64,000 nt of DNA. Source: Luteimonas sp. JM171 (lineage in GTDB: Bacteria > Pseudomonadota > Gammaproteobacteria > Xanthomonadales > Xanthomonadaceae). Position 1 is the first letter of the stretch. Every line of letters begins with the position of its first letter. The DNA lies in assembly GCF_001717465.1 (NCBI RefSeq), contig NZ_CP017074.1, positions 2,818,873-2,882,872 on the forward strand, written 5' to 3'. A program made the position numbers and the translations under genes. Below are positions 50,047 through 58,023 of this stretch, in pieces. Below the pieces are notes generated by a model, which saw nothing but the letters and a program-made list of their open reading frames with translations, did not search any database and had not been told where the DNA came from.

Positions 50047-50732
50047 GCCGGACCACGCCGCCACGGCGCACGCGCATCCACTGGCGGCCCAGCTGGCGCA
50101 TCGTGCCCAGCCGTTTTCCGCCGGTGGGCCTGTTCGACCGCATCGCATCGCCCGAAGACCTCGACCCGCTGTTCGAACTGGAAGGGCTGACCAACCCGCG
50201 CCTGCGCCAGGAACTGGGGGAACTGTCGCTGGTGCCGCCCGAGCGGCGCATCAGCGGCCCGGGCACCACGCCGATCATGGCCGCCTTCACCCACCCGGCC
50301 CCGGACGGCTCGCGCTTCTCCGACGGCAGCTGGGGCGTTTACTACGCTGCTCGCGATCGCGAGACGTCGATCGCCGAAACCGTGCACCATCGCGGCAACT
50401 TCCTGCGCGCCACGCGCGAGCCGCCCACCGTGCTGCAAATGCGCTGCTACCTGGCCGACGTCAAGGGCAGCTTCCACGACATCCGCCGCGGCTGGCCCGA
50501 ACTGCACCACGCGGACAGCTACGCCGCAAGCCAGGCCGCGGCCCGCCAATGGCACCGCGACGACGCCGACGGCATCGTCTACAACAGTGTGCGCCGCCAG
50601 GGCGGCCAGTGCGTGGCCGTGTTCTACCCGGATCTCATCGCACCCGTTGTCCAGGGCCCGCACCTGCAGTACCACTGGGACGGGGAGCGCATCAGCCATT
50701 ACACGGTGGTCAACGAAGTGGTGTCGCTTTAG
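50043..50732 (+). CDS. RES-domain toxin
   Basis: A 229-residue RES family toxin, an ADP-ribosyltransferase-like fold that in characterised members destroys NAD+ (MbcT) or ADP-ribosylates a target (ParT). The three name-giving residues are seen: Arg in WRIVPSRFPP, Glu/Ser in GSWGVYYAARDRETSIAETVHH and the later Ser in IVYNSVRRQGGQCVAVF. It starts in an ATGA overlap with the antitoxin gene, the usual arrangement. Confidence 0.92.
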   Translation: MSRTTPPRRTRIHWRPSWRIVPSRFPPVGLFDRIASPEDLDPLFELEGLTNPRLRQELGELSLVPPERRISGPGTTPIMAAFTHPAPDGSRFSDGSWGVYYAARDRETSIAETVHHRGNFLRATREPPTVLQMRCYLADVKGSFHDIRRGWPELHHADSYAASQAAARQWHRDDADGIVYNSVRRQGGQCVAVFYPDLIAPVVQGPHLQYHWDGERISHYTVVNEVVSL

Positions 50733-50798
50733 TCATCCTTGCCGGCCGCGGCTGCCACGGTGATACTCCGCGCAGTCGCGTCGAACAGGGGAAGTGGC

Positions 50799-51233
50799 AT
50801 GCGCATCGTGCTGTGGCTGGCCATCGCGGCCTCGCTCTATGGCGGCTGGCAGTGGTGGCAGGATCGCCCGGGCGCTGCACTTGCAGGCATCGCGCCGAGC
50901 CCGAACGGATTCGTCCCCGTGGAAATGCCCAGCGGCGCCCCGCGCAATGCGGTGCTGGTGCTTGCCCCGCCCAACTGTCCATCCGAACAGGCCCGGCGCG
51001 CGGAATCACTGGTGGCCGCGCTCACCAGCCAGGGCATCCCCGTGCGACGGGCCAGCGGCATCGACTACAGCTTCAACGACGGCCCCACCGCCGAACAGCG
51101 CCGCGGCGTGGACCGTGCGATCGATGTCTTCAACCAGGGCGCGCCGGCCGTCTTCATCAACGGCATGGCGATGTCCAACCCAAGCGTGGACCAGGCCGTC
51201 GCCGAATACCGGCGCACCCGCCGCGGCGGCTGA
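50799..51233 (+). CDS. Membrane-anchored thioredoxin-fold-like protein, unknown
   Basis: A 144-residue protein with an N-terminal hydrophobic anchor (MRIVLWLAIAASLYGGWQWW) facing the periplasm. The soluble part (AVLVLAPPNCPSEQARRAESLVAALTSQGIPVRR, ending FINGMAMSNPSVDQAVAEYRR) follows a thioredoxin-like beta-alpha-beta pattern with a single cysteine, NCPSE, rather than CxxC. Family was not recognised. AGGGGAAG precedes the ATG at 50799. Its stop abuts that of the DUF4920 gene in a TGATCA palindrome. Confidence 0.65.
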   Translation: MRIVLWLAIAASLYGGWQWWQDRPGAALAGIAPSPNGFVPVEMPSGAPRNAVLVLAPPNCPSEQARRAESLVAALTSQGIPVRRASGIDYSFNDGPTAEQRRGVDRAIDVFNQGAPAVFINGMAMSNPSVDQAVAEYRRTRRGG

Positions 51234-51659
51234 TCAGGCGCCGACCCGCACGCCGTCGGCGATGATCCGGTATTCCACCGGCTCAGGCGCCAGGCCCGTG
51301 GGGCTGTCCCCGGCGAAGTGTTGCACCTGTTCCGGGGTCAGCTCCTTGCGCTCCAGCACCCCATGCACCACGGCGCTGCCGGTCTGGTCCTTGGGCAGGA
51401 AGAAGGCGTGGTCGCCGAACTTCACCCGCACCGCCTGGCCGTCGTCCTCGAGCATCATCCAGCAACCCATCTTCTGGCAGACCTCGGTGATGCGGCCGCT
51501 GAAGCGCATCGGCTCGCCGGCCAGCTCGTCAAACCTGGCCAGGGCCTCGGACACCGGGACGGCCGGCCCGTCCTCGAAGGCCTCCCCGTAGCTCGCCGGG
51601 CCGCCGGCAGAGGCGACGAACGCAACGGCGGAAAGCAGGATGGCGGCAGGCAGGCGCAT
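51234..51659 (-). CDS. DUF4920 periplasmic protein
   Basis: A 141-residue protein with signal peptide MRLPAAILLSAVAFVASAGG. The mature domain is DUF4920: MRFSGRITEVCQKMGCWMMLEDDGQAVRVKFGDHAFFLPKD, whose VCQKMGCWM cysteine pair and DHAFFLPK segment define this OB-fold-like family. A role in metal or redox handling is suspected for the family but not shown. It is a single gene. Confidence 0.83.
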   Translation of the reverse strand: MRLPAAILLSAVAFVASAGGPASYGEAFEDGPAVPVSEALARFDELAGEPMRFSGRITEVCQKMGCWMMLEDDGQAVRVKFGDHAFFLPKDQTGSAVVHGVLERKELTPEQVQHFAGDSPTGLAPEPVEYRIIADGVRVGA

Positions 51660-51753
51660 GGGTGACCCCGGTGGGCTGTGGCAGGAGGGAAAACGATAGC
51701 GCAGTCCAGCCCCCGGCGCGTGGTTTCAGCCGGGCAACGGGGGATCCGGCCGC

Positions 51754-52282
51754 TCAGGCGCTGGCGGATTCCAGGGCGCGGTGGAGCCCGGCGAGCTCCT
51801 TTTCCAGGAAACCGGGCAGGCCCTCCGGCAGGGGCTTGATGACGGCGCCCGAGGCCGCGTGACGGCAGTCATCCAACGCTTGCCGCACCGCCTGCAGCCC
51901 GCCGGCACCAAACATGGCGGCGGGCGCCGGGCGGACCGATCCGCAGCGCATTGCCGAGCCAGGTGGACAGCATCGCGATCACCGCCACCGTCGGCACGAC
52001 TGCCCAGGCGACCGTGGACACCGCGCTGCCGATCACCACCACCAGCGCTAACGCCAGCGCCACCAGCGCCAGTTCCACCGCCCGGCTGCGGTAGGGCCGC
52101 CCGCGCCCGTACAGGGCGGTGAATCCGCCGGTGGCGGCCATCATCCCGGCCATCAGGTCGCCGGCCAGCCAGCCCACCAGCACCGGCACGCCCATGCACA
52201 GGCCGGACCGGGCGGCGAACACGAAACGCCTGCGCGGCAGCGGCCGCATGGTCAACATGCTGCGCAACATGGATTTCATCAT
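51754..52282 (-). pseudogene. Degraded FUSC-family membrane protein
   Basis: The first part (52282 to about 51945) reads as the first half of an FUSC/aromatic-acid-exporter-type protein: basic N-terminus, then helices FAARSGLCMGVPVLVGWLAGDLMAGMMAATGGFTALYG and ALVALALALVVVIG, ending WLGNALRIGPPGA. There the frame breaks. A second frame continues with MFGAGGLQAVRQALDDCRHAASGA and ends at 51754. Full-length relatives are at least twice as long with more membrane helices, so this looks like a frameshifted and internally deleted remnant. If translated in the first frame it gives about 137 residues with a junk C-terminus. Confidence 0.5.
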
Positions 52283-52387
52283 CCCGGTGATCTTGCCACG
52301 GCCCCGCCCTGGCAGCCGTCGCCGGCTGGCCGCACGCATGGCCCCTTGGCGTTAGCATCGGGATGCCAGCCGGCAAGGGAGCTCAGC

Positions 52388-53476
52388 ATGAAAAGGATTG
52401 CGGTCTTCTGTGACGGGACCTGGAACAGCGCCGACCAGGTGTCCAACGGCGCGCCCTGCCCCACCAACGTGGTCAAGCTGGCGGTGCGGGTGGAGCGCCA
52501 CGGCGGCGGCGTCCACCAGGTCAGCAGCTATGTCCGCGGGGTGGGCACCGGCGGGTCCATCGACAAGCTCACCGGGGGCGCCTTTGGCAGGGGGCTGGAG
52601 GACAACCTCTACGCGGCGTACCGGTTCCTGATGCTCAACTACGAGCCCGGTGACGAGATCTTCCTGTTCGGGTTCAGCCGCGGCGCCTACACCGCGCGCA
52701 GCCTGGCCGGGATGGTGCGCAAGTGCGGGATCCTGCACATGGATGCGGCCGACCGCTACGGCGAGGCAGTCCGCCTGTACGCGGATGAGCAGCATCCGGA
52801 CACCGAGGGGCCGGTGCGCTTCCGCCGCGAGGCTTCGGTGATGGGCGAGCGGCCCACGCCCATCCAGTTCATCGGGGTATGGGACACGGTCGGCGCGCTC
52901 GGCATCCCGGTGCGGGGCCTGCGCGCGCTGACCGCGCACAAGTACAAGTTCCACGACGTCGAGCTCAGTGGGTCGGTGCGCAACGCCTGCCAGGCACTGG
53001 CGATCGACGAGCGGCGGGCGCCGTTCGAGGCGGCCCGATGGACGTTCAAGCCCAAGCCCGGGCAGGTGATCAGGCAGGTGTGGTTCTGCGGCGCGCACAG
53101 CGACGTGGGCGGCGGCTACCCGCCGGGCGAATGGGGCCTTTCCGATATCGCCCTGTCATGGATGTGCGACCGCGCGAGAGAAGCGGGCCTGGAAGTGGAC
53201 ACCCGCCTGGATACCGCCTACCTGATGCGGCCGGATCCGCACGGCATCCTGCACAACTCCAAGACCGGCCTCTACCGCCTCACCAGGGGCAACGACCGCG
53301 TGATCGGCAAGGCCGCGGACCTCACCACCCAGCCCGACGAGGACACCCCGCAGGTGGATCCCACCCAGTCGGTGCACGCCAGCGTGCTTCAGCGCTGGGA
53401 CGAGGATCCGGCCTACCGGCCGAAGAACCTGCGCGACTACTTCCGGCTCACCCAGGATCCGCGCGCGGAGATGTAA
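52388..53476 (+). CDS. DUF2235 protein (Tle1-type phospholipase-like)
   Basis: A 362-residue alpha/beta-hydrolase of family DUF2235, which includes the type VI phospholipase effector Tle1. The opening KRIAVFCDGTWNSAD, the nucleophile motif GFSRG (Ser97) and YTARSLAGMVRKCG, VWDTVGALG and CGAHSDVGGGYP (catalytic His/Asp region) are diagnostic. It has no signal peptide and no large C-terminal membrane domain. AAGGGAG precedes the ATG. No VgrG or immunity gene is adjacent, so it could be a T6SS effector or an intracellular hydrolase. Confidence 0.85.
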   Translation: MKRIAVFCDGTWNSADQVSNGAPCPTNVVKLAVRVERHGGGVHQVSSYVRGVGTGGSIDKLTGGAFGRGLEDNLYAAYRFLMLNYEPGDEIFLFGFSRGAYTARSLAGMVRKCGILHMDAADRYGEAVRLYADEQHPDTEGPVRFRREASVMGERPTPIQFIGVWDTVGALGIPVRGLRALTAHKYKFHDVELSGSVRNACQALAIDERRAPFEAARWTFKPKPGQVIRQVWFCGAHSDVGGGYPPGEWGLSDIALSWMCDRAREAGLEVDTRLDTAYLMRPDPHGILHNSKTGLYRLTRGNDRVIGKAADLTTQPDEDTPQVDPTQSVHASVLQRWDEDPAYRPKNLRDYFRLTQDPRAEM

Positions 53477-54535
53477 TCAGCCCGCCCCGCCCGGTGCGAA
53501 CACCGGCTCCAGCATGCGGAAGGTGCCTGCGTCGGCATCCATTTCCACCAGCCCCCCGACCGGCACGATGAACTGCTGGCTGATGTGGCCGATCTGCGCG
53601 CCGCGATAAGCAGGGATGCCCAGCGGCCGGATGTAGTCATCCAGGATCTGCTCGATGGTGAGCGAGCCGAAGGTCTCGCCCGGGCCGCAGTCGGTGCAGC
53701 GGCCCCAGATGAAGCCGGCGATGCGGTCCAGCGCACCCATCAGCCTGAGCGTGCTGAGCATGCGGTCGATCCGGTACGGCGCCTCAGAGACGTCCTCCAG
53801 GAACAGGATTTTCCCGTTGAAGTCCGGCATGTACGGCGAGCCGGCCAGCGCCGTGAGCACGGTGAGGTTGCCGCCCACCAGCGCGCCGCGGGCACGGCCG
53901 CCGGTGATGGGGATGGTGCGGTTGCGCCGCTGCACCAGCTCATCGCTGCGGTCCTGCGGATTGCGGAACTCCATCAACTCGCGCTCGAAGAACAGCCGCC
54001 GGAACTGGTCGGCGTTGAAGCTGTTCCAGCTGCCCGAACCATTGGGCCCGTGGAAGGTCACCAGGCCCGTGCGCGCGTGGATGGCGCTGTGCAGCGCGGT
54101 GATGTCCGAGTATCCGAGCAGCGCCTTGGGGTTGGCACGGATCACGTCGTAATCAAGCAGCGGCAGCAGCCGCGCGCCGCCGGAGCCTCCGCGCACGCAC
54201 ACCACCGCGCGGACCTCGGGATCGGCGAAGGCGCGGTTGATGTCGTCGGCCCGGCCCGCGTCCGCCCCGGCCAGGTGGCCGCGCCGGTCGCCGTAGTGGG
54301 CACCCGGCTTCACCCGGAAGCCAAGCGCCTCCAGCACCTCCCGCGCCAGCTGCAGGTCGAAGGAATCCGACACGGGCGAGGATGGGCTGACGAGGGCCAC
54401 CGTATCCCCCGGGTTGAGCGGCACGGGCAACAGCCGCCCGGCCTCACGCGGCGAGGCCAGCGCCCCGCCTCCCCCCACCAGCGGCGCCAGGGCGGCCGCC
54501 AGGGAACCAGCAACGAACTCGCGTCTACGCATCAT
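53477..54535 (-). CDS. Exported LD-carboxypeptidase (S66)
   Basis: A 352-residue serine peptidase of family S66 (LdcA, muramoyltetrapeptide carboxypeptidase), removing D-Ala from tetrapeptides during peptidoglycan recycling. Ser143 in LLGYSDITALH is the nucleophile, with LFLEDVSEAPYRIDRML giving the Glu and the final GHISQQFIVPVGG giving the His. Unlike E. coli LdcA it begins with a twin-arginine-like signal (MRRREFVAGSLAAALAPLVG), so it works in the periplasm. It abuts the DUF2235 gene tail to tail. Confidence 0.9.
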   Translation of the reverse strand: MMRRREFVAGSLAAALAPLVGGGGALASPREAGRLLPVPLNPGDTVALVSPSSPVSDSFDLQLAREVLEALGFRVKPGAHYGDRRGHLAGADAGRADDINRAFADPEVRAVVCVRGGSGGARLLPLLDYDVIRANPKALLGYSDITALHSAIHARTGLVTFHGPNGSGSWNSFNADQFRRLFFERELMEFRNPQDRSDELVQRRNRTIPITGGRARGALVGGNLTVLTALAGSPYMPDFNGKILFLEDVSEAPYRIDRMLSTLRLMGALDRIAGFIWGRCTDCGPGETFGSLTIEQILDDYIRPLGIPAYRGAQIGHISQQFIVPVGGLVEMDADAGTFRMLEPVFAPGGAG

Positions 54536-54590
54536 CCGACCACGGCAATGGAACCAGCCGACGAGTGTAGCCGCGCCGGACGGTCCCGGG

Positions 54591-55199
54591 TCAGCGCGCG
54601 CCGACGCGCTCGATGCGGAAATCGATCGGCTTGTAGCGGAAGTTGTTCGACTGGCCGGCCGAACACGCGGTCATCGCCACCACCATCGGCATCTCGGCCC
54701 GCAGGCGAATGAAGTCACCGGCCTTGCTGAGGGGCGGCCGCACCTCGATGCGGCCGGTGTCGCAGTCGACCGCAACGTGCATGAAGATGTTGAAGGCGGT
54801 GGGCACCCGGTCGGTGGTGATGCCGTAGGGCGCCAGCGCCCTGGCCAGGTTGCCCTCGCACCCCGGCCGCCCTTCCTCCTCGCCGTAGAGCAGCTCGAAC
54901 ATCCGCTTCGAGCACGGGGTCAGGGTGAAGTCATGGCGCCCGCAGGTGTCCTCGAGGATGGTGAACATCGGCCGGCTGCGGTTGGAGTACAGCAGGTCTC
55001 CGGTCGTCAGCCACAATTTGGAGGCGTAATCGATCGAACGGCCGGACGACAGGTATTCATCCATGTCCTCGCGCGAGAAGGCCGTCAGGTCGCTGACCTG
55101 CTGCCCCTCGGGGTCGATCACCACCAGTTCGTCGCCTGCCTCAAGCTCCACCGCCCTGCCCGAACAGGGCTCGATCCGTTCCGTCACGCTTCCGCTCAC
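54591..55199 (-). CDS. DUF1989 (urea carboxylase-associated) protein
   Basis: A 202-residue cupin-like DUF1989 protein. Typical blocks are GDELVVIDPEGQQVSDLTAFS, YSNRSRPMFTILEDTCGRHDFTLTPCS (metal-site Cys/His) and PTAFNIFMHVAVD. Family members sit with urea carboxylase/guanidine pathways or with amine metabolism; catalytic role is unproven. The GTG at 55199 is the start: AAGGAG lies about 6 bases upstream and it overlaps the preceding gene's stop (GTGA). The 11 extra codons in the open frame are unneeded. No urea carboxylase is nearby. Confidence 0.85.
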   Translation of the reverse strand: MSGSVTERIEPCSGRAVELEAGDELVVIDPEGQQVSDLTAFSREDMDEYLSSGRSIDYASKLWLTTGDLLYSNRSRPMFTILEDTCGRHDFTLTPCSKRMFELLYGEEEGRPGCEGNLARALAPYGITTDRVPTAFNIFMHVAVDCDTGRIEVRPPLSKAGDFIRLRAEMPMVVAMTACSAGQSNNFRYKPIDFRIERVGAR

Positions 55200-55909
55200 C
55201 CCTTGCTCCTTACACGCAGCGGGCAGCGCCAATCCGGCTCCACCTCGCGTCCACTGTACTGCCGCGCCTCGCTGGCATCACCAAAGTCGGCAAGATTGGG
55301 ATTGATCGACCCCTGCAGCGCGCCGTCGCGCTTGCGGATGGCCGCCTGCATCCGCCCATAGCGCCCGTCGGCCCGCAGGCGGTCGAACTGGTGGTGGGAG
55401 TTGAACACCATCGCCGGCCAGTCAAAGCGGCGGGCCTGCCGGGAGGCGCCCGGATGCAATCCGATGACGAAGAACGGATGCCCGCCCAGGCTCAGGCTGA
55501 AGCGGGGGTCATCCGGGTCACTGCTGACCTCGCCCGACCAACGGGAGCCGCGCGACACGTCCAGATCGTGCAGGCGCTGCAACTGCGCCCACAGCAGCGC
55601 CTCGAAGCGCTTCTCGTCGGTGTCCCGCGGCCCGTCGAAGACCGCCACCCAGGTGTGCAGGGTGAGGTCGTCCCCGGGGCGTCGCTCCAGGTACCTCGCA
55701 AACCGGGTGATCCCGTCCAGCAGGATGGCATCGTTGGAGCGGCTGCCAAGCCGGCCGAGCTCGGCGATTTCCATCGTTCCACGCGACAGGGCGGCCTTGG
55801 CGCCGACGCAGGGGAAATGGTCGGCGGCGACGAAGTCGCGGAAGGCATCGGCGCGGGAAGGCGTGTGGTCATGGCCCGCATGGTGGCAGGCGGCGGCTGT
55901 CATGCTCAT
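55196..55909 (-). CDS. YqcI/YcgG family (GntA/DcsA-type heme N-oxygenase)
   Basis: A 237-residue protein of the YqcI/YcgG family, recognised by FVAADHFPCVGAKAALSRG near the N-terminus, a central DLTLHTWVAVFDGP, SLGGHPFFVIGLHPGASRQARRFDWPAMVFNSHHQFDRLRADGRY and the closing GSINPNLADFGDASEARQYSG. Characterised members are heme-dependent N-hydroxylases of guanidino compounds (DcsA on L-arginine; GntA in guanitoxin synthesis). The conserved Cys and His residues would be heme or substrate ligands. It is coupled by overlap to the DUF1989 gene, suggesting a two-step reaction on an arginine-like molecule. Confidence 0.82.
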   Translation of the reverse strand: MSMTAAACHHAGHDHTPSRADAFRDFVAADHFPCVGAKAALSRGTMEIAELGRLGSRSNDAILLDGITRFARYLERRPGDDLTLHTWVAVFDGPRDTDEKRFEALLWAQLQRLHDLDVSRGSRWSGEVSSDPDDPRFSLSLGGHPFFVIGLHPGASRQARRFDWPAMVFNSHHQFDRLRADGRYGRMQAAIRKRDGALQGSINPNLADFGDASEARQYSGREVEPDWRCPLRVRSKG

Positions 55910-55958
55910 GGCCCCACGCTACGGGGAGCAGGAAAACAGCGGTGTGTAGGCCGCGGAG

Positions 55959-56222
55959 ATGGCAGCCCGTTGTTCACCGACGCGAACGCAAGGCCCGGTG
56001 GGCGCACTACCGGCGCGCAAGCTCGCGCAGCTGGTGGACCAGGCGCACGAGTACAGCTGGGATTTCTACCGCTGGAAGAAGGCCTTCGTGCTGAAGAAGA
56101 ACTTCCAGGTGCACGCCAGGACCACCTGCCCGCGCGATGGCACCCGGCTCAGCTACCGCAAGCAGCTGGGCAAGGCCGGGCGCCGCGCGTTCTGGTGCGA
56201 TACCTGCCAGCGGCGCTACTGA
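55959..56222 (+). CDS. Zinc-ribbon protein resembling the Fpg/Nei C-terminus
   Basis: An 87-residue ORF. The last 60 residues (DFYRWKKAFVLKKNFQVHARTTCPRDG, then RRAFWCDTCQRRY) match the C-terminal zinc finger of formamidopyrimidine glycosylase/endonuclease VIII-type repair enzymes, with a C-x4-15-C-x2-C pattern. The N-terminal catalytic Pro and H2TH domains are missing. It could be a stand-alone zinc-ribbon protein or the 3' remnant of a truncated gene. Start is uncertain: ATG 55959, or a GTG at 55998 preceded by AAGG. It overlaps the GNAT gene by 7 bases. Confidence 0.55.
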   Translation: MAARCSPTRTQGPVGALPARKLAQLVDQAHEYSWDFYRWKKAFVLKKNFQVHARTTCPRDGTRLSYRKQLGKAGRRAFWCDTCQRRY

Positions 56223-56773
56223 CCGCGGCGCAGCGCGAAGACCAGCGCAGCCGCCGGCCTGCCCTGGAACACCAGCCGACCCTCAATCGTTTCCTCATAC
56301 ACCGCGCCCAGCCGCTCGGCCACCCGGCGGCTGGCGTCGTTGTGGGGCAGCATCACCAGTTCCAGCCGCACCAGGCCCAGTTCCCCGAACGCGATCGCGG
56401 CCACCATGGAGGCCGCACGTGTGGCCACCCCGCGGCCCCGGTGCCGCTCCCCCACCCAGTAGCCCAGGTTGGCCGAACGCCTGACGTCATGCAGGTCGCT
56501 CAGGCCAACCATGCCGAGCAGGCCCTGGCCGCCGGCGTCGAAAATCCCGAATCCGTACTCCGTTCCCCGCTTCCAGGTCACCGTGCAACGGGCCACCCGG
56601 GCCTGGGCATCGGCGAGCGAATAGCCCGGGCTGCACCACGGGAACCAGTACGAAAGCGACGCCACCGAGGCCTGCACCGCCGCATACAGCGCCGGGGCAT
56701 CCTCGGCGCGCAGCGGCCTGATCATGATGTCGCCATCGCACCGGGCGAATCTCGCGTCGGCGGCGGGCGACAT
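56216..56773 (-). CDS. RimJ/RimL-like GNAT acetyltransferase
   Basis: A 185-residue acetyltransferase with an IRPLRAEDAPALYAAVQ N-terminus, LGYWVGERHRGRGVATRAASMVA (acetyl-CoA pyrophosphate loop RGRGVA) and the LELVMLPHNDASRRVAERLGAVYEETIEGRLVF ending typical of RimJ/RimL-type GNATs that acetylate protein N-termini or small amines. The start at 56773 is 5 bases after the lplA stop, so it is the third gene of the lipoate ligase operon. Confidence 0.87.
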   Translation of the reverse strand: MSPAADARFARCDGDIMIRPLRAEDAPALYAAVQASVASLSYWFPWCSPGYSLADAQARVARCTVTWKRGTEYGFGIFDAGGQGLLGMVGLSDLHDVRRSANLGYWVGERHRGRGVATRAASMVAAIAFGELGLVRLELVMLPHNDASRRVAERLGAVYEETIEGRLVFQGRPAAALVFALRRGQ

Positions 56774-56778
56774 GGCGC

Positions 56779-57558
56779 TCAGGGCAGCAGCGCCGTCCAC
56801 TCCGGGGTGCCAAACCGTTCGCGCACCTGCACCTGCGCGCGCCCCAGTTCGTCCGGATGCAGGGTATCGGGCTTGAGCCCGTCGTGGCGCTCGCCGAAGG
56901 TCCGCACCATGTGCGCGATCACCTCGGCCCGCGGCAGGCCCGTCTGGCTGCGAAGCGGGTCCACGCGCTTGAGCGCGCTCTTGGTGCCCTTGTCGGAGAG
57001 CTTTTCTCGGCCGATGCGCAGCACGTCCATCATCTTCACCGCGTCGATGTCGTAGGCCATGGTGACGTGGTGGAGGACCACCCCACGCCGCCGGGTCTGC
57101 GCCGCGCCGGCGATCTTGCCCGCCTCGGAGGTGATGTCGTTGAGCGGCTGGTACCACGCCTTGATCCCCAGCCCGCCCAGAGCCTCGATCACCCACTGGT
57201 CCATGAAGCCGTAGGCCTGCTCGAAGTTCATCCCCGCCACCAGCGAATCCGGCGCCACGATCGAGTAGGTGATGGTGTTGCCCGGTTCGATGAACATCGC
57301 GCCGCCGCCGCTGATCCGGCGCACCACTTCGATCCCGTGCCGCTGCGCCGCCTCCATGTCCACTTCGTTGCGCAGGGACTGGAACCGCCCCATCACCACC
57401 GCCGGGCCGCCCCACTCCCAGATCCGCAGGGTCGGCGGGCGGCGGCCGGCAGCCACCTCGTCGAGCATCACGTCATCAAGCGCCATGTGCATGGCCGGGG
57501 CCTGCGGCGCCTCGTGCACCAGATGCCAATCGTGATCGGTCCAGTCGGTGCGGCTCAT
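56779..57558 (-). CDS. lplA: Lipoate-protein ligase A, catalytic subunit
   Basis: A 259-residue LplA/BPL-type ligase attaching lipoic acid to E2 and GcvH proteins through lipoyl-AMP. RRISGGGAMFIEPGNTITYS is the lipoyl-binding loop, NDITSEAGKIAGAAQTRRRGVVLHHVTMAYDID holds the catalytic Lys (AGKIAG) and the family's GA-Q-x-R. The C-terminal accessory domain of E. coli LplA is missing here and is encoded by the gene just upstream, overlapping by 4 bases. Confidence 0.88.
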   Translation of the reverse strand: MSRTDWTDHDWHLVHEAPQAPAMHMALDDVMLDEVAAGRRPPTLRIWEWGGPAVVMGRFQSLRNEVDMEAAQRHGIEVVRRISGGGAMFIEPGNTITYSIVAPDSLVAGMNFEQAYGFMDQWVIEALGGLGIKAWYQPLNDITSEAGKIAGAAQTRRRGVVLHHVTMAYDIDAVKMMDVLRIGREKLSDKGTKSALKRVDPLRSQTGLPRAEVIAHMVRTFGERHDGLKPDTLHPDELGRAQVQVRERFGTPEWTALLP

Positions 57559-57878
57559 TCGCCGACTCCCTGCGCGCCACCGGCAGCATCCAGCGCCCGT
57601 CGCACCGCCTCCGCCACGCCCTGGGCGGTAATGCCGTAGGGCTCGGCATCGCCCATGGCCCCCTGCACGCGTGCTGCCAGCTCGTCTTGCCCGATATCCA
57701 CCGGCAGCCCGTCGAGGGCGGCATTGATGTCATCCAGCGCGCTGGCCGGCTCGAGGAAGAAATCGCCACTCACCTGCACGCCAGCCATCCGGCCGCCTGC
57801 CATCCGCAGGTCGACCACCACCAGCTTGCCGCCGGGCACCTTGTATTCGCCGTGGGCGATATCGTCGGGAGTATCCAT
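57555..57878 (-). CDS. Lipoate-protein ligase accessory subunit (LplB-like)
   Basis: A 107-residue protein matching the detached C-terminal domain of lipoate ligase. HGEYKVPGGKLVVVDLRMAGGRMAGVQVSGDFFLEPASALDDINAALDG is closely like the LplB of Thermoplasma-type two-subunit ligases, needed for the adenylation step. It is translated first and overlaps lplA (ATGA), ensuring a 1:1 ratio. Confidence 0.85.
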   Translation of the reverse strand: MDTPDDIAHGEYKVPGGKLVVVDLRMAGGRMAGVQVSGDFFLEPASALDDINAALDGLPVDIGQDELAARVQGAMGDAEPYGITAQGVAEAVRRALDAAGGAQGVGE

Positions 57879-58023
57879 CCGCGCAGTCTCTGCAGCTGGC
57901 TCAACCAGGTCAACTTGCCCCCGGCATGGCTGGCGGGCGCCGATCCCTCGGGTCAGCCCCAGATTGACCCTGGCTGCCGCGCGTCCGAGCCTTCCGGCAG
58001 GCGCCCCTCAACCCGACACCTCC

